Assembly: GCA_015061945.1 (NCBI GenBank)
Contig: SUVP01000001.1
Location: 186,001-250,000, forward strand
Length of the DNA: 64,000 nucleotides
From: Opitutales bacterium
Lineage (GTDB): Bacteria; Verrucomicrobiota; Verrucomicrobiia; Opitutales; Intestinicryptomonadaceae
Reading direction: 5' to 3'
The notes below the pieces were generated by a model. It was not told the origin of the DNA and ran no database searches. It saw nothing but the letters and a program-made list of their open reading frames with translations. Each line of letters begins with the position of its first letter. Within the stretch, counting starts at the first letter, position 1. This document shows positions 54,191 through 61,353 of the stretch, in pieces. A program made the translations under genes and the position numbers.

Positions 54191-54595
54191 ATGAAAAAAA
54201 ATATCAAAATTTACCAAAATAAAATACTTGCAGAACGCTTCAGAATTCTTATGGGCAAACATCAAATTACCTTGAAAGATATTTCCGATGCAACAGGTTG
54301 TGCAATAAGTACTGTAAGCACTTGGCGACGTGGTAGACCACCACGCAACAAAAACATCATAAAGAAAATATCCAAAATCTTTAAGGTATCGCCCGATTAC
54401 TTACTTGGAAATTCGCAAGAAGTTTTTTCAAACGAAAAATCAGCAAATCTCGAAAATTCTGCACAAATAAAAGATATTGAGAAAAAAATAAAAATCCTAA
54501 TTGAACACGCACAAGTTCAACCTAATGGATTAAAGATATTGAATAATTGTCTCGAAAAAATATCGAAAAAATTTGAGAACAAAAAAATAAAATAA
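54191..54595 (+). CDS. XRE-type helix-turn-helix regulator
   Basis: 134 residues from the ATG at 54191; the 45 codons that can be read before it are a low-complexity, Ile/Tyr-rich stretch unlike a real protein. The HTH is R-F-R-I-L-M-G-K-H-Q-I-T-L-K-D-I-S-D-A-T-G-C-A-I-S-T-V-S-T-W-R-R-G (about 16-48, given in single letters), ending in P-D-Y-L-L-G-N, as in Cro/CI-like repressors. The C-terminal 60 residues are Lys-rich and helical, perhaps for dimerisation. Codon use is richer in A and T than its neighbours. It is the divergent partner of the 53642 gene. Confidence 0.85.
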   Translation: MKKNIKIYQNKILAERFRILMGKHQITLKDISDATGCAISTVSTWRRGRPPRNKNIIKKISKIFKVSPDYLLGNSQEVFSNEKSANLENSAQIKDIEKKIKILIEHAQVQPNGLKILNNCLEKISKKFENKKIK

Positions 54596-54649
54596 AAAGT
54601 TTCGCAAAAAAAGGTTGCTCACCGGCGATATTAGTTTTTTCTTAAGTGT

Positions 54650-55312
54650 ATGAAGCAAGCAAACGCACAGTACACTATTGCGGAAGAAATATGGAATACC
54701 TCTACACACGCATTGGGTATTGCCTTCAGTATATCCGCATTAACAGTGTTGGTAACGCTCGCTTCGGTTTACGCATCGGCGTGGTCGATTGTATCGTGTG
54801 CGATATTTGGTGCATCTATGCTTTTTGTCTATACGGCATCGTCATTTTATCACGCAATCCCATTTGAAAAAGCAAAACGTATTCTCAAAAAAATAGACCA
54901 CATTGCTATCTATTATTTGATTGCGGGCTCGTACACGCCATTTTTGCTCGTCTGTTTGCGTTCGGCATCGCCGGTATCGGCATGGATTGTCTTTGCGATA
55001 ATTTGGACTCTCGCTGTGCTTGGGACAGTCTTAAAAATCTGTGCAAATTCGTCTGGCACAAAGTGGTGGTCTATTGGACTTTATTTATTGATGGGCTGGC
55101 TTGTCGTTTCAGTTTTGGGTAAACTCTTACCAGTACTACCTACAAGTGCATTAGTATTCCTAATTTTAGGCGGATTATTTTATACAACTGGAGTACTTTT
55201 TTACATCAAGAAAAGCTGGAAGTACTCGCATGCAATCTGGCATATGTTTGTTCTAATGGGAACAATTATGCACTTTTTCTCAATAATGTTTTCGTGTGTT
55301 TTTTCGATATGA
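54650..55312 (+). CDS. Hemolysin III (HlyIII/PAQR) family membrane protein
   Basis: 220 residues with seven membrane helices. Family motifs are A-S-S-F-Y-H-A (about 62-68), D-H-I-A-I-Y-Y-L-I-A-G-S-Y-T-P-F and a final H-A-I-W-H-M-F-V-L-M-G-T-I-M-H-F, whose His residues bind zinc in the PAQR superfamily. The haemolytic activity suggested by the name is not established for most members; the family may act in membrane homeostasis or lipid signalling. Its stop codon overlaps the dCMP deaminase start (ATGA). Confidence 0.93.
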   Translation: MKQANAQYTIAEEIWNTSTHALGIAFSISALTVLVTLASVYASAWSIVSCAIFGASMLFVYTASSFYHAIPFEKAKRILKKIDHIAIYYLIAGSYTPFLLVCLRSASPVSAWIVFAIIWTLAVLGTVLKICANSSGTKWWSIGLYLLMGWLVVSVLGKLLPVLPTSALVFLILGGLFYTTGVLFYIKKSWKYSHAIWHMFVLMGTIMHFFSIMFSCVFSI

Positions 55313-55785
55313 ATGAAGAGATGAATATAGTTGAAGGTCTCGACAATTTTTTGAAGTCGTGGGAAGGCAAACGTCCCTCGTGGGATGAGTATTTTATTTG
55401 CACCGCTTTATTGATGTCAACTCGCTCGCCATGTAGCCGATTAAATGTCGGCTGTGTAATGGTAAGTACTGGCGAACACAAAAACAGAATTATAGCGGCT
55501 GGATACAATGGATACTTGGCTGGTGCACCACACACATCTTGCATTCGCGACGGACACGAACTTGCGACAGTTCATGCCGAACAAAACGCAATATCAGACG
55601 CTGCCCGACGTGGTGTATCGCTCAATGGTGCAACTGCATACATCACACACTTCCCTTGTATAAATTGTGCAAAAATTATGATATCGGCAGGCATAAAAGC
55701 CGTTAAATATTTGCACGATTACCATAATGACGACCTCGTGTTGCGACTCTTCCAAGAATCAAATATCGAAATAACAAAGCTATAA
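55309..55785 (+). CDS. dCMP deaminase-like cytidine deaminase
   Basis: 158 residues from the ATG at 55309 (ATGA overlap with HlyIII); the frame opens five codons earlier with GTG. The zinc motif is H-A-E-Q-N-A-I (about 90-96) and P-C-I-N-C-A-K (about 114-120), and the substrate region R-S-P-C-S-R-L-N-V-G-C-V, A-G-Y-N-G-Y, P-H-T-S-C is typical of dCMP deaminases such as ComEB. It converts dCMP to dUMP for dTTP synthesis. YqgE follows after one base. Confidence 0.93.
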   Translation: MNEEMNIVEGLDNFLKSWEGKRPSWDEYFICTALLMSTRSPCSRLNVGCVMVSTGEHKNRIIAAGYNGYLAGAPHTSCIRDGHELATVHAEQNAISDAARRGVSLNGATAYITHFPCINCAKIMISAGIKAVKYLHDYHNDDLVLRLFQESNIEITKL

Positions 55786-55786
55786 A

Positions 55787-56332
55787 ATGAAGAGTATTTA
55801 CAACGATTTATCTTGGAGCTTTTTAGTGGCATCCCCTTCTTTTTCAGGACCATTTTTTGAAGAAGCAGTAATTCTACTTTTGGAAGATAACGAAGATGGA
55901 TCGTTTGGAGTTATCGTAAACAAACCGACCGGAAAGACGCTCGGCGAACTCGGTAGCGAGTTTGAAAACGAGCTTGCCTGTGTTGAAGTTTTTGACGGAG
56001 GACCAGTCTCGCCCGAACATGTCAGCCTTGCGATATGTTCAGAAAGCGGAAAAAACGAAGGAGCCTTTTCCTTTGGCGTTCCACCTGAAAAAGCACTCGA
56101 GATTTTGAAGAAAGATTCGTCTGCAAAAATTGCAGCCTTTGCTGGCTACACTGGCTGGGGACCAAATCAGTTGCAAGGCGAAATAAACGAAGGCACTTGG
56201 ATTGTATCAAATGCCGATATCGACGCAATGCTTTCGCTTTCATCAAAAGAATTGTGGAAACACGCAATCCTAAAAGAGATGAAACAATTTGAAGGCTTGC
56301 AAGAACCTGAAAATCCGCCCGAATTAAATTAG
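55787..56332 (+). CDS. yqgE: YqgE/AlgH (UPF0301) family protein
   Basis: 181 residues. L-V-A-S-P-S-F-S-G-P-F-F-E-E-A-V-I-L-L-L, G-S-F-G-V-I-V-N-K-P-T-G and F-D-G-G-P-V are the hallmarks of the family, together with F-A-G-Y-T-G-W-G-P-N-Q-L-Q-G-E. The fold is known, the function is not. The TAG stop overlaps the TAA stop of the convergent lpxR gene. Confidence 0.94.
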   Translation: MKSIYNDLSWSFLVASPSFSGPFFEEAVILLLEDNEDGSFGVIVNKPTGKTLGELGSEFENELACVEVFDGGPVSPEHVSLAICSESGKNEGAFSFGVPPEKALEILKKDSSAKIAAFAGYTGWGPNQLQGEINEGTWIVSNADIDAMLSLSSKELWKHAILKEMKQFEGLQEPENPPELN

Positions 56333-57339
56333 AAAAATACTTTGACCGCAAGTGTCCAAAACATATGCGGAGAATGTTTTTGGTTGTGATATTCAGACGA
56401 ACGCAAAGTCCAATTTAAATCGGCTTGAATATTTTTATAACGGGTTGAAATACCTGCGATAGCTTCGCCAACAAGCCACTTCGATGCGACAGAATAACTA
56501 TCGCGATATGTGTTGCCGTCGAGCGTAATATCGTAGCCGACAAACCTTGCCGATCCTCCAGCATACATAAAGCAATGCCAATCTGGCGATGCGTCAGTTG
56601 GTCGCCACAAGACATCATTTGCGTCGGAAGAATCAATTCTGTTTGCCGAAAATGAGTATGGTAAATTGAAACCGAAACGCCAAATTGCACGAACAACACC
56701 TTGAGTAATAACATTGCCCAAATCGGCACCGAGCGTCCCGATTACATCGGTTGAAAAATCTTCTGTTAATTGACGACGGAAAAATCTTTCATTGTGTTCA
56801 TAAGCGATGATAAATCCAAACTCGTCTTCTATTTGATTATGCCAGCCCATCGGTTTATCTAAATCCCAAAGACTGTGCCAAAATTTTTGCGTATGCTCTG
56901 CAAAAGAATGTGGACCGACAATACCCAAGTTGATAGTGAGAGAATCGAGACTATTTTTGCGTGCCAAGTGCGAACCAAACGACGCATAAAGCCAACCTGC
57001 ATATGGGCGATCGCCATCGGGTGGATTCGGTATATTTATATCGCTCGACACGCACATTTTCTGCCCGATTGAAACGCTTTGGTAGTGTTGTGCTTCATCG
57101 CCAAAAATAGATTTTAAGACTGCAAATTGCAAACGGCTCGTCAAAAAATCATCGCCACTTTGCGTGTACGATATCTTAACTCCGTTCGTATAATAACGGT
57201 CAGAAAAGTACATATCGTTCTCCATTCTGAAGGAGAAAACTTCGTAATCTGAAGTTTTTTCGGTTTCTACTTTCTGTGCAAACAAAGTAATCGAAGAAAG
57301 ACTGAGTAGAATAATTGACAAAGTTTTAAAATTATCCAT
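56329..57339 (-). CDS. lpxR: Lipid A deacylase LpxR family protein
   Basis: 336 residues with a signal peptide (about 1-21, ending L-F-A-Q). The family signature is clear: F-S-F-R-M-E-N-D (with the active-site N-D pair), Y-Y-T-N-G-V-K-I-S-Y, G-D-R-P-Y-A-G-W, G-I-V-G-P-H-S-F-A-E and P-M-G-W-H-N-Q. The rest is a transmembrane beta barrel ending in Phe (V-K-V-F-F). LpxR removes the 3'-acyloxyacyl chain from lipid A in the outer membrane and is calcium-dependent in Salmonella. It shows that this organism has a lipid A outer membrane. It is divergent from rsmD, with 11 bp between them. Confidence 0.93.
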   Translation of the reverse strand: MDNFKTLSIILLSLSSITLFAQKVETEKTSDYEVFSFRMENDMYFSDRYYTNGVKISYTQSGDDFLTSRLQFAVLKSIFGDEAQHYQSVSIGQKMCVSSDINIPNPPDGDRPYAGWLYASFGSHLARKNSLDSLTINLGIVGPHSFAEHTQKFWHSLWDLDKPMGWHNQIEDEFGFIIAYEHNERFFRRQLTEDFSTDVIGTLGADLGNVITQGVVRAIWRFGFNLPYSFSANRIDSSDANDVLWRPTDASPDWHCFMYAGGSARFVGYDITLDGNTYRDSYSVASKWLVGEAIAGISTRYKNIQADLNWTLRSSEYHNQKHSPHMFWTLAVKVFF

Positions 57340-57350
57340 ACTTTTAAGAT

Positions 57351-57953
57351 ATGAGAATTACATCGGGCATTGCAAGAGGAATTTCTCTTGAATCCCCCAA
57401 GGGAGACAACACGCGACCAGCAACAGATGCGGCACGTCAGGCTATATTTTCGTCGCTCGGCGAACTCGTAATCGACGCTCGTGTACTCGACCTTTTTGCA
57501 GGGACCGGTTCGTACGGATTAGAATCGGCGAGTCGTGGTGCAAGCGAAGTTTTTTTTGTTGAAAATGACAGACGTGCATTTGCTTGTTTGAAAAAAAACG
57601 TTTTGGCTGTATCGAAGTCATTGCGTGCCTCGGGGGAATCGCAGGCACGCTTAAACACAATCTCGGCAGATTTCCAACAGGCGACAAAAAATCTCGCCGA
57701 TAAAAAGTTTGATATAATTTTTGCCGATCCACCATACCGACTTCTTCTCGAAGAAAAATCGCTATTGGCAATCTTAAAATCTTTCACAATGCTTGCGTGC
57801 GACGATACACTTTTTATCCTCGAAGCACCTGCCGATTTTGAATTTCCCACTGAAATACCCGATTGCAATTTTACATTCGATATCATCAAAAGACTCGGGA
57901 AAAAATCAAAAGGTAAACCATCGCAAATAATTTTCAAAATTCAAAAAAAATGA
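57351..57953 (+). CDS. rsmD: 16S rRNA (guanine-N2)-methyltransferase RsmD
   Basis: 200 residues. M-R-I-T-S-G-I-A-R-G, R-P-A-T-D-A-A-R-Q-A-I-F-S, L-D-L-F-A-G-T-G-S-Y-G-L-E (SAM-binding motif I) and F-A-D-P-P-Y (about 126-131) are the standard RsmD motifs. It methylates G966 of 16S rRNA during ribosome assembly. The stop codon overlaps the pilT start by four bases (ATGA). Confidence 0.94.
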   Translation: MRITSGIARGISLESPKGDNTRPATDAARQAIFSSLGELVIDARVLDLFAGTGSYGLESASRGASEVFFVENDRRAFACLKKNVLAVSKSLRASGESQARLNTISADFQQATKNLADKKFDIIFADPPYRLLLEEKSLLAILKSFTMLACDDTLFILEAPADFEFPTEIPDCNFTFDIIKRLGKKSKGKPSQIIFKIQKK

Positions 57954-58993
57954 ACGAGTTCGATACCCTCATAGAAGTTGGCTTACGCACAAAGGCAACA
58001 GATATACACATCTGCGAAAATCTCACACCACGTTTGAGAATAGACAATCGCCTTCAAGAATTTTCTCAATTTTACGCTCCGCCAAATTTGGTAGTTGAAC
58101 AAATTTTAAGCCGTCTACCCCCGAACATTTCAGAAAAATCGGCAAAGCAATTTGCCGAAGGAAAGGATATCGATTGTGCGATAACAACCTTTTCAAATTC
58201 TCGAGTAAGGGCAAATATATATCGCACAAACGCTGGTACTCAAATTGCCTTGAGAATTTTACCAGCAAAAATTTTGACAGCTGGCGAAATCGGATTACCC
58301 TTTGCAATCACCGAAGTCTGTAAGAAAAAAAGCGGATTGTTTGTCGTTACTGGTGCAAATTCATCAGGCAAAACTACAACCCTTGCATCGCTTATTGAAA
58401 TAATAAACAACTCGCAACCTGCACACATTTTAACAATCGAAAACCCGATTGAATACGTTTTCAAAAACAAGATGTCGATGATATCTCAACGTGAGGTTGG
58501 CGTTCACACTCCGTCTTTTTACGATGCATTGCGGTCGGCAGTCAGAGAGAATCCAGATGTTGTTGTACTCGGTGAAATGCGAGATATTGAAACGACAAGA
58601 ATCGCCATAGAACTCGCTGAAATGGGACGCCTTGTCTTTGCAACACTCCACACTCGAACAGCGACATCAACTATTGATAGACTCATCGGACAATTCCCGT
58701 CGGGCGAGCAAGAGCAAATAAGAATGATGATATCGGAAAATCTTATCGGCGTGCTTTCGCAAACTTTGCTTGCGAAAAAAGCGGGAGGACTAATTGCTGG
58801 CTTCGAGTATTTGCAAACGACCGACGCTGTAAAAAATATGATTCGAGAACGGAAAATTCCACAACTTCTCAGCGTGATGCAAACAAGTAGAAATTTGGGA
58901 ATGATGACAATGGAAGACTCCATTAAAGGCTTGCTCGAAAAAGGTATAATTACAGAAGAAGAAGCAAAATTAAAATCATACAGAGGTATATAA
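57950..58993 (+). CDS. pilT: PilT-type twitching ATPase
   Basis: 347 residues. Walker A is G-A-N-S-S-G-K-T-T (about 133-141), Asp-box E-N-P-I-E, Walker B V-V-V-L-G-E-M-R and His box F-A-T-L-H-T. The AIRNLIRE-like retraction motif of PilT appears only as a diverged helix near G-G-L-I-A-G-F-E and M-I-R-E-R-K-I-P. The family disassembles type IV pili. No other pilus gene is in the window. Fusion by overlap to rsmD is a chance neighbourhood. The gene ends at a terminator. Confidence 0.9.
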   Translation: MNEFDTLIEVGLRTKATDIHICENLTPRLRIDNRLQEFSQFYAPPNLVVEQILSRLPPNISEKSAKQFAEGKDIDCAITTFSNSRVRANIYRTNAGTQIALRILPAKILTAGEIGLPFAITEVCKKKSGLFVVTGANSSGKTTTLASLIEIINNSQPAHILTIENPIEYVFKNKMSMISQREVGVHTPSFYDALRSAVRENPDVVVLGEMRDIETTRIAIELAEMGRLVFATLHTRTATSTIDRLIGQFPSGEQEQIRMMISENLIGVLSQTLLAKKAGGLIAGFEYLQTTDAVKNMIRERKIPQLLSVMQTSRNLGMMTMEDSIKGLLEKGIITEEEAKLKSYRGI

Positions 58994-59000
58994 AAAAGAT

Positions 59001-59031
59001 GGTCTGCGAGAAAAACTCACAGACCTTTTTT
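59001..59031. terminator. Terminator between pilT and the holin-like gene
   Basis: GGTCTGCGAG pairs with CTCACAGACC (one C/A mismatch) over a five-base loop, then six T. It can serve pilT and, on the minus strand, the 59035 gene. Confidence 0.85.
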
Positions 59032-59034
59032 GTA

Positions 59035-59502
59035 TTATTTTCCCAAACTAAACGCACGGCGAGCAATCCCTGCCCCAATGTATGCGGAAATCAGATTTGC
59101 CATTAAATCTTTCCAAATTTCAGAAAGATAAAATCCGTTGACGTACGCAATGGCGAGTTTCTCACGTTCGGGGAAAAGCCCCCAAAACCAGCCTCCCGAT
59201 TGAATCGCACTTTCCACAGCTATTGGAATATCTTGCCAAAATGCAAAAATAAGCGGACAAACACCGAGCATAAAAAAGCCCATAAAAAGCATAGTTCTTC
59301 TGATAAAAACTCCACCGTCGCCACTGCGTTGGAAAGCAGTATCGTGAACAATAGCATCGTTGTTTTGTGTGGCTTTCAGAACGTCTACAACAGCCGAAAA
59401 CTTTTGCGAGTTCATCGCCGACAACTGCCCGAAACACGTTATGAGAGTCGAGAACATTCCGCCCAAAACTCCGTTATCCCAAAGTTCTTTTACAATGTCC
59501 AT
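59035..59502 (-). CDS. Small membrane protein, holin-like in layout
   Basis: 155 residues. An N-terminal weakly hydrophobic segment (about 12-30) and a helix with K-F-S-A-V-V-D-V-L-K-A precede a strong transmembrane segment (about 69-89), a linker with W-F-W-G-L-F-P-E-R-E, and a C-terminal segment (about 135-150) ending A-R-R-A-F-S-L-G-K. The order of segments resembles the three-TM holins of phages and gene transfer agents, but I see no specific motif, so this is a guess. It has the best ribosome binding site of the window, AAGGAGG at 59510-59516. It stands alone on the minus strand. Confidence 0.65.
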   Translation of the reverse strand: MDIVKELWDNGVLGGMFSTLITCFGQLSAMNSQKFSAVVDVLKATQNNDAIVHDTAFQRSGDGGVFIRRTMLFMGFFMLGVCPLIFAFWQDIPIAVESAIQSGGWFWGLFPEREKLAIAYVNGFYLSEIWKDLMANLISAYIGAGIARRAFSLGK

Positions 59503-59509
59503 AAAGACG

Positions 59510-59516
59510 CCTCCTT
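59510..59516 (-). promoter_or_regulatory. Canonical Shine-Dalgarno AAGGAGG for the 59502 gene
   Basis: AAGGAGG on the minus strand with a seven-base spacer to the ATG. Most genes of the window show no such site, so this one implies unusually strong or specially regulated translation. It confirms the start at 59502. Confidence 0.85.
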
Positions 59517-59660
59517 CGTATTTTCTGAATTTTTATAATTAAGTTTTAACATATATTTTCGATTCCTTTCTATATTGACTGTCAAATTCTGTATCTGACA
59601 TACCCCCGATAATATACTAAGGCGAAAAATTTACAAAAAAACTTTGGGAAATTTTGATAA

Positions 59661-59689
59661 TTGACATCTACAAAGAGTCCGACATTCTA
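59661..59689 (+). promoter_or_regulatory. Possible promoter directly before the 59697 gene
   Basis: TTGACA (59661-59666) is followed after 17 bases by ATTCTA (59684-59689). Transcription from it would begin at or next to the ATG at 59697, giving a leaderless or nearly leaderless message. The -10 match is poor, so this is tentative. Confidence 0.3.
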
Positions 59690-59696
59690 TTTGAGT

Positions 59697-60155
59697 ATGG
59701 CAAAAGTAGATATAGAACTCGTGCAGGCAATACTCCAAAAAGCAGATTTGGATGCTATTAAAATTTCTCAAATTATGGAAGATCTCAAGTTTGAGGCTAA
59801 ACAAAAAGAAGCAGATCCAGACAAGGAACCACCTGTAAAAAAACAATTTGTAATTGTCGTGAACGATCCTTATGGAAAAATCGGCGAAACTGGCTTTGAA
59901 TATCAAGGCTGGGTTGTGCAAATTCCAGAAGACGATGCACCAATGAAGGCACTCGAACGTTTGCACAAAGGCGTTTACGATTTCAATTTAACACCAAAAG
60001 GTCGCAGGATGCCAATTCAAACAATCGCAGAAGCGTGCGAGTTTGGCTCGGCTAAAATTTACAAAGAACACAAAGTTTGGGTTAAGACAAAAGAACCTGT
60101 ACTCGTATTGAGAACAAACGGAAAAGTTCCACGCGAAGACAATCAAGAATTCTAA
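59697..60155 (+). CDS. Conserved-looking soluble protein of unknown function
   Basis: 152 residues from the ATG at 59697; the frame can be read 12 codons further to a TTG that lies upstream. It has an acidic helical start (A-K-V-D-I-E-L-V-Q-A-I-L-Q-K-A) and a beta-rich centre with F-V-I-V-V-N-D-P-Y-G and F-E-Y-Q-G-W-V-V-Q-I-P-E-D-D, then a basic end with P-K-G-R-R-M-P-I-Q-T. I do not recognise it. Four bases separate it from the peptide deformylase gene, so it is probably cotranscribed with def, coaE and rho. Confidence 0.7.
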   Translation: MAKVDIELVQAILQKADLDAIKISQIMEDLKFEAKQKEADPDKEPPVKKQFVIVVNDPYGKIGETGFEYQGWVVQIPEDDAPMKALERLHKGVYDFNLTPKGRRMPIQTIAEACEFGSAKIYKEHKVWVKTKEPVLVLRTNGKVPREDNQEF

Positions 60156-60159
60156 TAAA

Positions 60160-60753
60160 ATGTTAAGACGTCTCACAAAATTTGGCGAACCTGTACTAAA
60201 AGCGAAAGCTAAACCAGTTGAAGTTTTTGACGAGTCAATCGAAGAACTCGGCAAAGACCTTGTCGAAACTATGTACGAAGAAAATGGTCTCGGCTTGGCT
60301 GCCCCACAAATTGATGTCAGCAAGCGTATGTTTGCTATCGATATGCGACGCCGTGCAAACCCCGATGCACCTTGCATTTTTAAGCTCGACGGACAAGAAC
60401 TTCCACTCGATTTGGCGATGCCACTTGTCGCAGTAAATCCAGTAGTCGAAGAGTTGGGCGAATACGTTGAAATAGCCGAAGAAGGTTGCCTTTCTTTCCC
60501 TGGAATATTCGCAGAAGTCGAACGTAGCGAGATTGTCAAAATGAATTATTTTGATACAAAAGGTAATCCGCACGAACTCATTTGCGAAGGTCTTTTTGCA
60601 CGTTGCGTACAACACGAAAACGACCACCTCGACGGCATTTGCTTTGTAGATCACCTTTCACCTCGACAACTTTTTCAGATAAAATCAAAGCTCGACAGAG
60701 TGCGTCGTGCAACGAGAGACTTCCTGAAAGCACAAAAAAAATCGGGCAAATAA
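60160..60753 (+). CDS. def: Peptide deformylase
   Basis: 197 residues. Motif 1 is G-L-G-L-A-A-P-Q-I (about 45-53), motif 2 E-E-G-C-L-S-F-P (about 108-115) and motif 3 Q-H-E-N-D-H-L-D-G (about 150-158); the Cys and two His bind the metal, Glu is catalytic. It removes the formyl group from nascent proteins. There is no visible ribosome binding site; the start is four bases from the previous stop codon, as expected for coupled translation. Confidence 0.96.
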   Translation: MLRRLTKFGEPVLKAKAKPVEVFDESIEELGKDLVETMYEENGLGLAAPQIDVSKRMFAIDMRRRANPDAPCIFKLDGQELPLDLAMPLVAVNPVVEELGEYVEIAEEGCLSFPGIFAEVERSEIVKMNYFDTKGNPHELICEGLFARCVQHENDHLDGICFVDHLSPRQLFQIKSKLDRVRRATRDFLKAQKKSGK

Positions 60754-60780
60754 CACATCGCTCGCCCAATTTATATCTAT

Positions 60781-61347
60781 ATGAAAATAGCCTTAACAGG
60801 TGCAATGGGTTGCGGGAAATCGGCAACACGACAAGCCTTTGAAATGGCTGGAACAAAAGTTCTCGATGCCGATAAACTCGCACATTTTGTACTTGAAAAT
60901 GATTCTACCGTTATAAAATCAGTAAAAGCATTGCTTGGCGATGATACCTATGAAAACGGCAAACCTAACCGACAGAAAATCGCCCAAGCAGTATTTTCGG
61001 ATAGCAAAAAATTGCAAGCTCTCGAAGAAATCATACACCCTGCAATCGAGAAAATATGGACATCTGCGATGCAGGATAATCAAATTGTAGTGGTTGAAAT
61101 CCCACTTCTTTTTGAAAAAAAACTTGAAAAACATTTCGATATTTGCGTTAGTGTTTTCTGTAGTGAAGCGTTGCGTATGAAACGGCTCATTCAACGAGGT
61201 ATGAATCTGCAAGAGATTTTAAAACGCGACGCATTTCAGTTGTCAGCCACCGAAAAAGCAAAACGGGCAGATATAGTCCTGTTCAACGAAGGCTCTTTAG
61301 ACTTCCTCAATAAACAAGTGGCTTTTGTATTATCACGTTTAAAATAA
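60781..61347 (+). CDS. coaE: Dephospho-CoA kinase
   Basis: 188 residues. The P-loop is G-A-M-G-C-G-K-S (about 7-14), with L-D-A-D-K-L-A-H near 29, I-H-P near 88, E-I-P-L-L-F-E near 103 and the R-x-x-x-R-G-M/R-D lid near 131-143, all typical of CoaE. It makes coenzyme A from dephospho-CoA and ATP. It sits between def and rho in one transcription unit, six bases upstream of rho. Confidence 0.95.
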   Translation: MKIALTGAMGCGKSATRQAFEMAGTKVLDADKLAHFVLENDSTVIKSVKALLGDDTYENGKPNRQKIAQAVFSDSKKLQALEEIIHPAIEKIWTSAMQDNQIVVVEIPLLFEKKLEKHFDICVSVFCSEALRMKRLIQRGMNLQEILKRDAFQLSATEKAKRADIVLFNEGSLDFLNKQVAFVLSRLK

Positions 61348-61353
61348 AAAACA

